From NCBI GenBank assembly GCA_049653005.1, contig JBASFL010000066.1, forward strand, positions 1 through 64,000: a stretch of 64,000 nt of DNA, in the 5' to 3' direction. The position numbers were made by a program, and so were the translations under genes. The notes under the pieces are model-generated. The model saw only the letters and a program-made list of their open reading frames with translations, ran no database searches and was not told the DNA's origin. The stretch is from UBA2334 sp049653005. GTDB lineage: Bacteria; Pseudomonadota; Gammaproteobacteria; Burkholderiales; Burkholderiaceae_C. The first letter of the stretch is position 1, and each line of letters starts with the position of its first letter. This document shows positions 43,861 to 52,771 of this stretch, piece after piece.

Positions 43861-44179
43861 TGGGTTTGATCAAAATGCTGTCAAAGCCCGCTGACATGAT
43901 GCGTTGCCGCTCGCTTTCCATGGCGTGGGCGGTGTACGCCACCACCCGCAAACCCGCCCATTCGGCCGACGCACGGATGCGGCGGCACACCTCTTCGCCG
44001 TCCATTTCGGGCATGCTGATGTCGAGCAACACGCTGTCAAACGGGGCCGATTCGGCCAGGCGTTTGAGGGCCGCTAAGCCGTTTTCGGCCTCTTCGGTTT
44101 CCCAACCCCTGCGTTTGAGCAGCGCCACCGCCAATTTGCGGTTGATCGCGTTGTCGTCAACAACCAGGGTTCGTCTCAT
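43823..44179 (-). CDS. single-domain response regulator (CheY-like)
   Basis: A 118-residue receiver with acidic pocket Asp8/Asp9 (VVDDN), phospho-acceptor Asp53 (LLDISMPEMDG), Thr in VAYTAHA and Lys in LIKPIS. There is no output domain. The ATG at 44179 was chosen over a TTG five codons upstream. Its 3' end overlaps the end of the kinase gene by 38 bases on the opposite strand; the start is divergent from the hybrid kinase. Confidence 0.9.
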   Translation of the reverse strand: MRRTLVVDDNAINRKLAVALLKRRGWETEEAENGLAALKRLAESAPFDSVLLDISMPEMDGEEVCRRIRASAEWAGLRVVAYTAHAMESERQRIMSAGFDSILIKPISAQDLLQALPD

Positions 44180-44269
44180 GTCGGGTGTGGGCAAGTGTGG
44201 AGGGGGTTCGGGCTGGCGTTATACCGCATTGCGGAGCGCTGCCCCCGGCTTCGCAGGGGAGGCGGCGTG

Positions 44270-47200
44270 ATGTCCCGTGCATTTCGCTGGTGGCCCAAAA
44301 GTTTGCGCAGCCGCTTGCTGCTGGTGCTGGTGCCGTTGCTGGTGTTGTCGCTGGGGGGGCTGGGCCACCTGCTGACGCTGGCGGGGGAAGAGTCGCTGTT
44401 GACCGAGAAGCGGCAACATTTGCAGGGCGTCAACCGCATGTTGCTGGCGCGGCTGCACAGCGTGGGCGGGTTTGCGTCCATTGAAGCCACAGGCCTCGGG
44501 CAGCCAGCGGACCGTCAGGCGCGCATCGACCGCTTGAACGCGGTGTTGGCCCCCATGACCGATGAAGTGGCCCATGCCTTCGGTGGCGTGGGTGTGGGTT
44601 ATTACCACCGCGAACTCGATGCCATCCTGACCTACGGGCCCAGCGATGAGTTCGCCAACCGCGTGGGCTTGTCGATTGCCGCCGACCACCCAGGGCGCCA
44701 GGTGATGGACAGCGATGCCGAAGCAGTGCAAAGCGGGCTGTTGGTGCGGGGTGACATCCTCAACGCCATGGCCCCCATCGATGTGAACGGCCAAGCGGTG
44801 GGGTATGTCTGGGCCAACCAGCTGTTGGGCGATGTGAATGCCGACATCGCACGCATGCGCCAGGCGGTTTACACGGTCACCGCTCTGGTGGCGTTGGTGA
44901 CGGTGCTGTTCATTTTTGTGGTGGCCACCCGGCTTACCCGCGATGTGGCCGCCATTCAGGAAGGGTTGCGGCGCATCGGCACCGACCTGACCAAACGCAT
45001 ACCCGCGATGCGGGGCGAAACCGGCGAGGTGGCCGTGGCCATCAACGCCTTGGCAGGGGCGCTGGAAGCGGCCCGCCTGGCCGAACGCCAAGCGGCCGAC
45101 AGCCAGCTCGCGCGCACCGAAGGCCTGTTGCGCACCGCCATCGAAGCCATCGACGAAGCCTTCATGGTGTACGACGAAAACGATGTGCTGATTTACGCCA
45201 ACGACCGGTGTGGCGAGGTGTACGCCCGCTCGGGCGATGTCATCGTGCCGGGCAACAGCTTCGAGACCATCATCCGCACCTGCGTGGCGCGGGGCGAATA
45301 CACCGAAGCCGTGGGCCGCGAAGAGGCCTGGGTGGCCGAGGCCATTGCCCAGCACCGGTTGGGCCAGCGGTCGCGGGAAATCCGCATGGCCAGTGGGCGC
45401 TGGCTGCGCGTGATCGACCGGCGCACGCCCAACGGCCACACCGTGGCTTTTCGGGTGGACGTGACCGACTTGCGCGAAGCCCGAGAGGCCGCCGAAGCCG
45501 CCAACCGCGCCAAAGGCCTGTTCGTGGCCAACATGAGCCACGAAATCCGCACGCCCATGAACGGCATTCTGGGCATGACCGAGTTGCTGCTGATGACCCC
45601 GTTGAACGACGAGCAGCGCGACTTTGCCGAAACCGCCAAACAAAGCGCCCAGGCCCTGCTGACCATCATCAACGACATCCTGGATTTTTCGAAGATCGAC
45701 TCCGGCAAGCTCGACATCGAAACGCTGGACTTCGATTTGCGTGTGTTGCTCAACGAGGTCAGCAGCCTGCTGGGCTTGCGCGCCGAGGAAAAAGGCATTG
45801 AGTTCGTCAGCCTGTTGCACCCCCAGGTGCCGTCGCGGCTGCACGCCGACCCGGGGCGGCTGCACCAGGTGCTGTTGAACCTGGTGGGCAACGCCATCAA
45901 ATTCACCGCCCATGGCGAGGTCACCGTGTCCACCACGGTGGTGCCGCAGGCGGCGGCGTCACCGGCCGCCACCGTGCGCCTGCGCTTTGAAGTGCGCGAC
46001 AGCGGCGTGGGCATTTCGCCCGAGGCGGTGGCCAGCCTGTTCACCCCCTTCACCCAGGCCGACAGCTCCATCAGCCGGAACTTTGGGGGCACCGGTTTGG
46101 GGCTGTCCATCAGCAAGCGCCTGGTGGAGTTGATGGGTGGCACCATTGGGGTGCAAAGCGCCGTGGGCGAAGGTTCGGTGTTCTGGTTCGAATTGCCGTT
46201 CGGTTTGCAGGCCAGTCAAGACGAGGCACCCGTTGCCCCCCTGGGCGAGCTGATGGGCCGCCGCGTGCTGGTGGTGGACGACAACGCCACCAACCTCAAC
46301 CTGCTGGACATGCTGCTGAAAAGCTGGGGCTGTGACACCGTGGTCTGCGGCCACCCGCAAGACGTGTTGCCCCGCCTGCAACAGGCCGTGGTGGAAGGCC
46401 AGCCCATGGACGCCGCCATCATCGACATGCACATGCCCGACCTGAACGGCGAAGAGCTGGGCAAACGCATCAAAGCCACGCCCGGGCTGGCAGCCCTGCC
46501 GTTGATGCTGCTCACATCGGTCGCCATGCGGGGCGACGCCGAGCGCCTGCTGGCCGCCGGGTTTGCCGCCTATTTGCCCAAACCCGTGCGCGGCGACCTG
46601 TTGCAGCGCGCGCTGCGCAGCATGTTTGCCCCCACGGTGGGCGACGAGCCCGCCAAACTCATCACCCGCCACCAGCTCAACGAGGCCAATGTCCACGCCC
46701 GCATCTTGCTGGTGGAAGACAACGCCACCAACCAAAAACTGGCCACCGCCTTGTTGCGCCGCCAGGGCCACCAGGTGGACGTGGCGGCCAACGGCGTCGA
46801 GGCGTTGGCCGCCCTGGCGCAACACGACTACCGGCTGGTGCTGATGGACTGCCGCATGCCGGTGATGGACGGTTTTGCCGCCACCACCGCCATCCGCAAC
46901 GGTGGGGCGGGTGTGCGCAACCCGCGCATCCCCATCGTGGCCATGACCGCCGACGCCATGGGCGGCGACCGCGAGCGGGTGCTGGAGGCGGGCATGGACG
47001 ACTATTTGTCCAAACCCATCGACGGCCCCCGGCTGGCCGAGACCGTGCAGCGGTGGCTGGGGAGCCAGATGCCAGCGGGCACCACCCTGCCCGATGGGCC
47101 GGTCGTGCTTGACGCACGCGTGTTTGACCCAGAGACCGTTGTGGCCCATTTCGACGGTGATCGCTCCATGGCCAAGGCCTTGTTGCCCGACATCGTGCAG

Positions 47201-47464
47201 GCCTTGCTGGATGAAACGGCCACGTTGCGCCAGGCCCTGAATGACAGCGACGCCGAGGCCGCCGCCCGTGCCACACACACCGCCAAAGGGCTGGCGGGCA
47301 GTGCCTGCGCGCTGGCGGCTTTGCCACTGGCCAAAGCCATGGAGTTGGCCGCCCGCCAGGGTGAACTCGACACGGTGCGTGAGCAGCTGCCCTTTTGGGA
47401 CAACGCCTTGCGCGAACTGGCCGACGCTGTCCGTCAGTGGGTGGCCGAGCAGCCTGAGGGCTGA
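44270..47464 (+). CDS. hybrid sensor kinase: HAMP-PAS-HisKA-HATPase-REC-REC-HPt
   Basis: A 1064-residue BarA-like hybrid kinase. TM1 is about 13-37, periplasmic sensor to about 203, TM2 about 204-226, HAMP, PAS about 290-400, HisKA with His424 (NMSHEIRTPMNGILGM), HATPase (NLVGNAIKFT, GTGLGLSISKRLVELMGG), two receivers with Asp719 (IIDMHMPD) and Asp860 (LMDCRMPVMDG), and a C-terminal HPt with His1003 (ATHTAKGLAGS). A full internal phosphorelay is therefore present. The ATG at 44270 follows GGGGAGG. Output is unknown; the CheY-like protein upstream may receive the phosphate. Confidence 0.92.
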   Translation: MSRAFRWWPKSLRSRLLLVLVPLLVLSLGGLGHLLTLAGEESLLTEKRQHLQGVNRMLLARLHSVGGFASIEATGLGQPADRQARIDRLNAVLAPMTDEVAHAFGGVGVGYYHRELDAILTYGPSDEFANRVGLSIAADHPGRQVMDSDAEAVQSGLLVRGDILNAMAPIDVNGQAVGYVWANQLLGDVNADIARMRQAVYTVTALVALVTVLFIFVVATRLTRDVAAIQEGLRRIGTDLTKRIPAMRGETGEVAVAINALAGALEAARLAERQAADSQLARTEGLLRTAIEAIDEAFMVYDENDVLIYANDRCGEVYARSGDVIVPGNSFETIIRTCVARGEYTEAVGREEAWVAEAIAQHRLGQRSREIRMASGRWLRVIDRRTPNGHTVAFRVDVTDLREAREAAEAANRAKGLFVANMSHEIRTPMNGILGMTELLLMTPLNDEQRDFAETAKQSAQALLTIINDILDFSKIDSGKLDIETLDFDLRVLLNEVSSLLGLRAEEKGIEFVSLLHPQVPSRLHADPGRLHQVLLNLVGNAIKFTAHGEVTVSTTVVPQAAASPAATVRLRFEVRDSGVGISPEAVASLFTPFTQADSSISRNFGGTGLGLSISKRLVELMGGTIGVQSAVGEGSVFWFELPFGLQASQDEAPVAPLGELMGRRVLVVDDNATNLNLLDMLLKSWGCDTVVCGHPQDVLPRLQQAVVEGQPMDAAIIDMHMPDLNGEELGKRIKATPGLAALPLMLLTSVAMRGDAERLLAAGFAAYLPKPVRGDLLQRALRSMFAPTVGDEPAKLITRHQLNEANVHARILLVEDNATNQKLATALLRRQGHQVDVAANGVEALAALAQHDYRLVLMDCRMPVMDGFAATTAIRNGGAGVRNPRIPIVAMTADAMGGDRERVLEAGMDDYLSKPIDGPRLAETVQRWLGSQMPAGTTLPDGPVVLDARVFDPETVVAHFDGDRSMAKALLPDIVQALLDETATLRQALNDSDAEAAARATHTAKGLAGSACALAALPLAKAMELAARQGELDTVREQLPFWDNALRELADAVRQWVAEQPEG

Positions 47465-47486
47465 GAGCCGTTTGGCCCGGGGGCCG

Positions 47487-48278
47487 TCAGGCCGCCCGTG
47501 CCGCAGCCAGCGGCTGAGGCTGGGTGGTTTGCAAGGCTTGCAGGCCCGTCAGCACGTCGCCCACCACGATGACGCTGGGGCTGCCCAGGCCGGTGGCGTG
47601 CAGGGTGTCCACCAGGCTGCCCAGGGTGCACACCGCGTGGCGTTGCTGGGGCAGGCTGGCGTGTTGCACCACCGCCACGGGCGTGTGGGGGGGCAGGCCG
47701 GTCATCAGCTCGGCCTGGATGTGGGCGGCACCGCTCACCCCCATGTAAACCACCAGCGTCAGGCGTGCGCTGTGGCACGTGGCGGCCAGGGCGCGCCAGT
47801 CGGTGCCGGTGCTGCCGGGTTTGGCGTGGCCGGTGACAAACACCACGCCGTGGGCGTGTTCGCGGTGCGTCAGCGGCACGCCCAGCGAAGTGACCGCGGC
47901 CAGCCCGGCGGTGATGCCGTTGACCACACTCACGGCCACACCTTCGGCGCGCAGGGCTTCCACCTCTTCACCGCCCCGGCCGAACACAAAGGGGTCGCCG
48001 CCCTTCAGGCGCACCACCCGCTCGCCTGCTTGGGCGGCTTGCACCATCAGCTTGTGGATGAAAGCCTGCGGCGTGGATTTGCAGCCACCGCGTTTGCCCA
48101 CGTACACCACACGGGCTGTGGGGGGCGCCAGGGCCGCGATGTCGGGGCCCACCAGGTCGTCCACCAGCACCACCGTGGCGTTCTGGATGGCCTTGAGGGC
48201 TTTGAGCGTGAGCAGCTCGGGGTCGCCGGGGCCGGCGCCCACCAGGGTGCAGTGGCCTTGTGGGGTGGGGTGTGTCAT
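47487..48278 (-). CDS. cobA: uroporphyrinogen-III C-methyltransferase (SUMT)
   Basis: A 263-residue SAM-dependent methyltransferase making precorrin-2, the precursor of sirohaem. Typical parts are LVGAGPGDPELLTLKAL, YVGKRGG, VVRLKGGDPFVFGRGGEE and VVNGITAG. It lacks the CysG dehydrogenase/ferrochelatase domain, which must come from another gene. It is last in the nirB operon, so it would supply sirohaem to NirB. Its ATG overlaps the ybiB stop (ATGA). Confidence 0.95.
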   Translation of the reverse strand: MTHPTPQGHCTLVGAGPGDPELLTLKALKAIQNATVVLVDDLVGPDIAALAPPTARVVYVGKRGGCKSTPQAFIHKLMVQAAQAGERVVRLKGGDPFVFGRGGEEVEALRAEGVAVSVVNGITAGLAAVTSLGVPLTHREHAHGVVFVTGHAKPGSTGTDWRALAATCHSARLTLVVYMGVSGAAHIQAELMTGLPPHTPVAVVQHASLPQQRHAVCTLGSLVDTLHATGLGSPSVIVVGDVLTGLQALQTTQPQPLAAARAA

Positions 48279-49204
48279 GCCGGGGCTCCTTGGGGGGTTT
48301 GGGTGCGCTGGGCCAGGGCCAGCACATGGCGCACCTGGGCTGCAATGGGGGTGGGCACCGGGGCCTGGCCTGCCAGCACACGGCGTATGTGGGCGGCGGT
48401 GGCGTCGGGGTCGGTGCCGGGCAGGTCGGGCAGGGCGGCCAGTGACCCGGCCTGGGTTTCTTGCACGCGGGTGACTTCACCGGCCGCAAACGCATCCATG
48501 GCCGGTGTGCGCCGGGCATCGGCCACGGGCTCGCCTTCGGTGCCGCGCAGCAGCAAGGCGGTGGTGTGTGTCAGGGCCAGCGTGGCCGTCATGCTCTGCA
48601 GGTATTCGGGGTGGGTGTAGCTGCTGACCAGCAGCGCGGGCCCACGCACGGGCACCATCAGCTTGACCAGGCTGTGCGCGGGGTTGCGCAGGCCCACCAC
48701 GCGGCGCACGTCCAGCAGGCGTTTCAGCCCGGGCAGCAGCAGGTCGGTGGGGGCAAACGCCACCTCACCGGGTTCCATGTTTTTGATAGCTGTCAAGGCA
48801 GGTGTACCAAGCGCCAGAAGCACTTTTTGTGCTGAAACCCGTTGGCTTTCGGTTTCGCAGCCGTGCACCAGCACGGGCAGGCCTTCGCGCGCCAGCAGCA
48901 GGGCCAGCAGCGGGGTGAGCACGGGCAGTTTGCGCGCACCGTTGTAGCTGGGTAGCACCACGGTGGGGGTGGTGTGGGGGTTGGGCAGGTGTTGCAGCCG
49001 GGCGTGGGTGGCGTCGAGGAAACCCGCCATCTCGTCGGGCGTTTCGCCTTTGATGCGCATGGCCAGGCAGAACGCGCCCACTTCCAGGTCGGTGACGGTG
49101 CCGTCGAGCACCTGGCCCATCAGGTCGGTGGCCTGCTCGCGGGAGAGCGAACGCGCGCCGTCTTTGCCGCGCCCGATGTCTTTGATGTAGTGGCTGATGC
49201 TCAT
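48275..49204 (-). CDS. ybiB: YbiB-like DNA-binding protein (TrpD2, glycosyltransferase-fold)
   Basis: A 309-residue protein of the anthranilate phosphoribosyltransferase-like TrpD2/YbiB family. The N-terminal helical domain (ISHYIKDIGRGKDGARSLSR) and the Rossmann-like domain (LPVLVHGCETESQRV) are clear. E. coli YbiB binds nucleic acids and is under LexA control; its role next to nitrate genes is unknown. A repeat copy is translated in frame at about residues 125-141 (QKVLLALGTPALTAIKN). It overlaps cobA by four bases. Confidence 0.85.
   Translation of the reverse strand: MSISHYIKDIGRGKDGARSLSREQATDLMGQVLDGTVTDLEVGAFCLAMRIKGETPDEMAGFLDATHARLQHLPNPHTTPTVVLPSYNGARKLPVLTPLLALLLAREGLPVLVHGCETESQRVSAQKVLLALGTPALTAIKNMEPGEVAFAPTDLLLPGLKRLLDVRRVVGLRNPAHSLVKLMVPVRGPALLVSSYTHPEYLQSMTATLALTHTTALLLRGTEGEPVADARRTPAMDAFAAGEVTRVQETQAGSLAALPDLPGTDPDATAAHIRRVLAGQAPVPTPIAAQVRHVLALAQRTQTPQGAPA
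48786..48830 (+). repeat. dispersed repeat, copy 6 (inside ybiB)
   Basis: ATAGCT, 16 bases, CAAGCGCCAGAAGCACTTTT. In frame in ybiB, antisense to the gene. Confidence 0.78.
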
Positions 49205-49295
49205 GACCGGATTGTGTGGCGTTCAAAACAACTTTGGGTCATAAAGCAAATCGGTGCAGGTCCGTGCCCATCGGTGTTTCAGGCAACCCTGTGCC

Positions 49296-52220
49296 TCAGG
49301 CCTCGGCGGGCAGGCTCACCGCCACGGCGGCCACGCGCTGTTTGAGCTGGGGCACACACGAGCCGCAGTTGGTGCCGCACTTGAGCGTGGCTTGCAACGA
49401 GGCCAGGCGTTCGGTGGGGGTGCCGGGGCAACGCGCCAGGTGTTGGTCGATGGCGCCCTGGCCCACGTTGAAGCAGGTGCAGACCTGGGGGCCTTGGGCC
49501 TGTGCCGCTTGGGCCAGCGCTGCCGGGGGTTGGCTGCCGGGCAGCAACAGCTGGCGGCCGTAGGCACCGGCGGCCAGTTCTTCTTGCAGCAGGGTTTTGA
49601 TCCAGGCTTGCGAGCGGGTGTCGCCCGCCAGCAAAAAGGCGTCGAGCGTGACCGTGGTTTCGTCGGCGCTGGCCGGGCTGCGAACCAGCCGCACGGCGCG
49701 GCGCTGGCCCTGGCGGGGGTCGGCGTAGCGCAGGGTGTCGGGGGTTTGCAGGCCCATCAGGCGTTCGATGTGGTCGAGCAGCGCCGCATCGGGTGCCTGG
49801 GGGGCCGCGGCGCGGAACAACACGCCGCTGCGCTCGCGGCCGAACGGCACACAGGTGGCAAAGTCAAACTGCGGCATGAGGGCGCGCAGGGCCGCGCGGG
49901 TTTGCAGCGCGTCGTCTTCGGGCAGCCAGGCCAGGGCCAGCAGGGTCCAGGGCAGGGCGGTTTTGTCCATCCGCACCGCCGCGTGTTTGAACTCGGGCTG
50001 CTTGGAGGTGGGGCAATAGGCCGAGGTGGTGAGGGCGTTCACACCGGCCAGTGGCAGGCCGTCTGCCCCTTGGCCGCTGAGGTATTCGCTGCCCCAGTGC
50101 ATGCCCATGAACACCTGGCTCAGGCCCACTTCGTCGCTGCCTTGCACAGGCACCAGCACGGTGCCGCGTTTGCTGCTCAGGCTGACCAGTTCGCCTTCGG
50201 CAAAGCCCCGGCGCGCCATGTCTTGGGGGTGCATCAGCACCGAGGGCTCGGGCACGTGGCCAAACAGGCGGCCCAGGGTGCCGGTGCGGCTCATGCCGTG
50301 CCACTGGTCGCGCAGGCGGCCGGTGGTGAGCGAGAAGGGGAATTTCGACTCGCGGGCCTCGGCCACCGGGCGGTGGGGCACGGCGGCAAACCGGGCTTTG
50401 CCGTCTGCGGTGGGAAACACCCCGTCGGTGTACAGCCGCACCTCACCGCCTTTGAACTCGCCCTGGGCAAATGCCGCAGATGCAGCGGGCGTGGCACTGC
50501 CGGTGGGCAGGGGCCATTGTTGGGGGCCTTGGGTGTCGAGCATGGCGTAACTCATCCCGGTGATGTCCAGGTCGCGGCCGCGTGTGCTTTCACGGTGTTC
50601 GTTCCAGACGGATTCGGGCGTGGGGTAAGGGAACAGGGTGGGCTGGCCGGGGCGCAACTGGGTTTCCAGCTTCTCCGCAAGAAGCACGCCAATGTGCCAG
50701 TCGTGCCGGGGGCCATCGCCCTGCAGGGGGTCTGCCACAGCACCGGGGTTTGCCTGGGGGGGCACCACGGCGGCGCGCACGCGGGTGATGCGGCGCTCGC
50801 TGTTGGTGACGGTGCCTTCTTTCTCGCCCCAGGTGGTGGCGGGCAGCAGCAGGTCGGCGAAGTCGCAGGTGGCCGGGGTGGCGAAGGCTTCTTGCACCAC
50901 CACGAACTCGGCGCGCTCCAGGGCCCGGCGCACGGTGGTTTGGTCGGGCATGCTTTGCGCCGGGTTGGTGCAGGCAATCCACAGGGCTTTGATTTCGCCG
51001 TCGGCGGCGGCCTGGAACATGTCCACCGCGGTTTTGCCGGGTTGGCTGGGCACATCGGGCACGCCCCACAGGGCGGCCACTTCGGCGCGGTGGGCGGGGT
51101 TGGCCAGGTCGCGGTGGGCGCTCAGCAGGTTGGCCAGGCCGCCCACTTCGCGCCCGCCCATGGCGTTGGGCTGGCCGGTCAGGCTGAAGGGGCCCGCGCC
51201 GGGTTTGCCGATCTGGCCGGTGGCCAGGTGCAGGTTGATGAGGGCGGCGTTTTTGGCCGTGCCGCTGGTGCTTTGGTTCAGGCCCTGGCAGTACAGGCTG
51301 AGGGTGGGGGTGCGTGCGCCGCCGTCCACGCCAGCAAACCACTTTGCGGCGGTGAACAAATCGGCCTTGGGCAGGCCACACACCTGGGCCACGTGGTCGG
51401 GGGTGTATTCGCGCACCAGGGCTTTCAGGCCTTCAAAGCCGGTGGTGTGGGCGTCGATGTAGGCCGAGTCCAGCCAGCCTTCCCACAGCATGGTGTGCAG
51501 CAGGCCGTGGAACAGCGCCACGTCGGTGCCGGGTTGCAGGGGCAGAAACAGGTCGGCGCTGCTGGCGGTGTCGGTGCGCCGGGGGTCGGCCACGATGACC
51601 TTCATGCCCGGGTTGGCGGCGCGCGCGTCTTCAATGCGCCTGAACAAAATGGGGTGGGCCCAGGCGGCGTTGCTGCCCGCAATGAACAGCGTCTGCGCGT
51701 GGTTCACGTCGTCGTAGCAGGCGGGCGGTGCGTCGGCCCCCAGCGTGAGCTTGTAGCCCGCCACGGCGCTGCTCATGCACAGGCGCGAGTTGGTGTCGAT
51801 GTTGTTGGTGCCCAGCAGACCTTTGGCCAGCTTGTTGAACACGTAATAGTCTTCCGTCAGCAGCTGGCCGCTGACGTAAAAACCCACCGCGTCGGGGCCG
51901 TGTTCGCGCACGATGGCAGTGATCTTGTCAGCCGCCAAGTCGAGCGCGGCGTTCCAGCCCAGCGGGGTGGTGGGACCGCCGCGTTGCAGGCGTTGCAGGG
52001 GTTGCAGCAGCCTAGCTTGGCGGTGGATGGCGGCCGTGGCGGTGTGGGCCAGGGTGGAGCCTTTGGTGCACAGGCGACCGAAGTTGGCGGGGTGGTCTGG
52101 GTCACCCTTGACGCCCACGATCTGCTGGCCCACCGATTCGATGATGACCCCGCAGCCCACCCCGCAATAGGGGCAGGTGGAACGGGTGGTCCGGGCGGTG
52201 CCGGTGTCTGCGGGGGCCAT
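49296..52220 (-). CDS. nasA: assimilatory nitrate reductase catalytic subunit with C-terminal BFD-like [2Fe-2S] domain
   Basis: A 974-residue molybdopterin enzyme that reduces nitrate to nitrite in the cytoplasm. The N-terminal [4Fe-4S] site is Cys16, Cys19, Cys23 and Cys51 (CPYCGVGCG, GRLCTKG). The Mo-bisPGD domains follow (HPILFRRIEDARAANPG, NAMGGREVGGLANLL). The last 60 residues form a bacterioferritin-ferredoxin-like [2Fe-2S] module (CTCFNV, then CGSC). No separate NasC electron-donor subunit is present. The ATG at 52220 follows GGAGGAG; the longer frame overlaps nirD. It lies 53 bases after nirD. Confidence 0.96.
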   Translation of the reverse strand: MAPADTGTARTTRSTCPYCGVGCGVIIESVGQQIVGVKGDPDHPANFGRLCTKGSTLAHTATAAIHRQARLLQPLQRLQRGGPTTPLGWNAALDLAADKITAIVREHGPDAVGFYVSGQLLTEDYYVFNKLAKGLLGTNNIDTNSRLCMSSAVAGYKLTLGADAPPACYDDVNHAQTLFIAGSNAAWAHPILFRRIEDARAANPGMKVIVADPRRTDTASSADLFLPLQPGTDVALFHGLLHTMLWEGWLDSAYIDAHTTGFEGLKALVREYTPDHVAQVCGLPKADLFTAAKWFAGVDGGARTPTLSLYCQGLNQSTSGTAKNAALINLHLATGQIGKPGAGPFSLTGQPNAMGGREVGGLANLLSAHRDLANPAHRAEVAALWGVPDVPSQPGKTAVDMFQAAADGEIKALWIACTNPAQSMPDQTTVRRALERAEFVVVQEAFATPATCDFADLLLPATTWGEKEGTVTNSERRITRVRAAVVPPQANPGAVADPLQGDGPRHDWHIGVLLAEKLETQLRPGQPTLFPYPTPESVWNEHRESTRGRDLDITGMSYAMLDTQGPQQWPLPTGSATPAASAAFAQGEFKGGEVRLYTDGVFPTADGKARFAAVPHRPVAEARESKFPFSLTTGRLRDQWHGMSRTGTLGRLFGHVPEPSVLMHPQDMARRGFAEGELVSLSSKRGTVLVPVQGSDEVGLSQVFMGMHWGSEYLSGQGADGLPLAGVNALTTSAYCPTSKQPEFKHAAVRMDKTALPWTLLALAWLPEDDALQTRAALRALMPQFDFATCVPFGRERSGVLFRAAAPQAPDAALLDHIERLMGLQTPDTLRYADPRQGQRRAVRLVRSPASADETTVTLDAFLLAGDTRSQAWIKTLLQEELAAGAYGRQLLLPGSQPPAALAQAAQAQGPQVCTCFNVGQGAIDQHLARCPGTPTERLASLQATLKCGTNCGSCVPQLKQRVAAVAVSLPAEA

Positions 52221-52273
52221 GGGTGTGTCTCCTCCAGCGGTCGGGTGTGTGTGCGGTTGTGGTCTGCGGCGGG

Positions 52274-52693
52274 TCAGCTGCAGCTGGTGCCTGCGCAACG
52301 GCGGGCGGGCCCGGCGTCCTGGGATCGCCGGGCTGGGCCGGCGATGGGGCGGGTTAGGTCGGTGCCCACGGTGGCCAGTTCTTCTTCGCTCAGGAACACC
52401 TGGCCGTTGTCCACCTTCACGGCAAAGGCGGGGGTGCTGCCTTCGTCGGGAGCGGCGGCCTGGCCGTTGCACAGGCCGATGGTCCAGTTGTGCAGCGGGC
52501 AGGCCACGCTGGTGCCGAACACAATGCCCTGGCTCAGAGGCCCGCCTTTGTGGGGGCAGCGGTCGAGCAGGGCGAACACCTCGCCCGCGTCGTTTTTGAA
52601 CACGGCCACGTCCAGCCCCACGGGGCGGGACACGCGGCGCGAGCCCAGGGTGGGGATGTCTTCAACGGTGCAAATGGCTTTCCAGGTGGTCAT
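52274..52693 (-). CDS. nirD: nitrite reductase (NADH) small subunit, Rieske-type
   Basis: A 139-residue Rieske-like protein that partners NirB. The cluster ligands are present, Cys46-x-His48 (CPHKGGPLS) and Cys65-x-x-His68 (CPLHNWTIG), as in Rieske-type NirD. About 25 extra C-terminal residues include a Cys-containing tail (AGPARRCAGTSCS). It is separated from nirB by the P-box protein gene. Confidence 0.94.
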   Translation of the reverse strand: MTTWKAICTVEDIPTLGSRRVSRPVGLDVAVFKNDAGEVFALLDRCPHKGGPLSQGIVFGTSVACPLHNWTIGLCNGQAAAPDEGSTPAFAVKVDNGQVFLSEEELATVGTDLTRPIAGPARRSQDAGPARRCAGTSCS

Positions 52694-52711
52694 GGTGATT
52701 CCTTGTTTTGT

Positions 52712-52755
52712 GTAGCTTGAAAGTGAATACCATCAAGCGCCAGAGGCATTTTTGG
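52712..52755 (+). repeat. dispersed repeat, copy 7 (between P-box gene and nirD)
   Basis: GTAGCT, 16 bases, CAAGCGCCAGAGGCATTTTT. It fills most of the 78-base gap upstream of nirD. Confidence 0.82.
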
Positions 52756-52771
52756 TCTTGATTTTGGGTGG

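Noticed and set aside
49254..52715. 1153-codon open frame on the plus strand across nasA and nirD
   Set aside because: Antisense to nasA, which has intact motifs; Gly/His/Ala-rich and without domain features.
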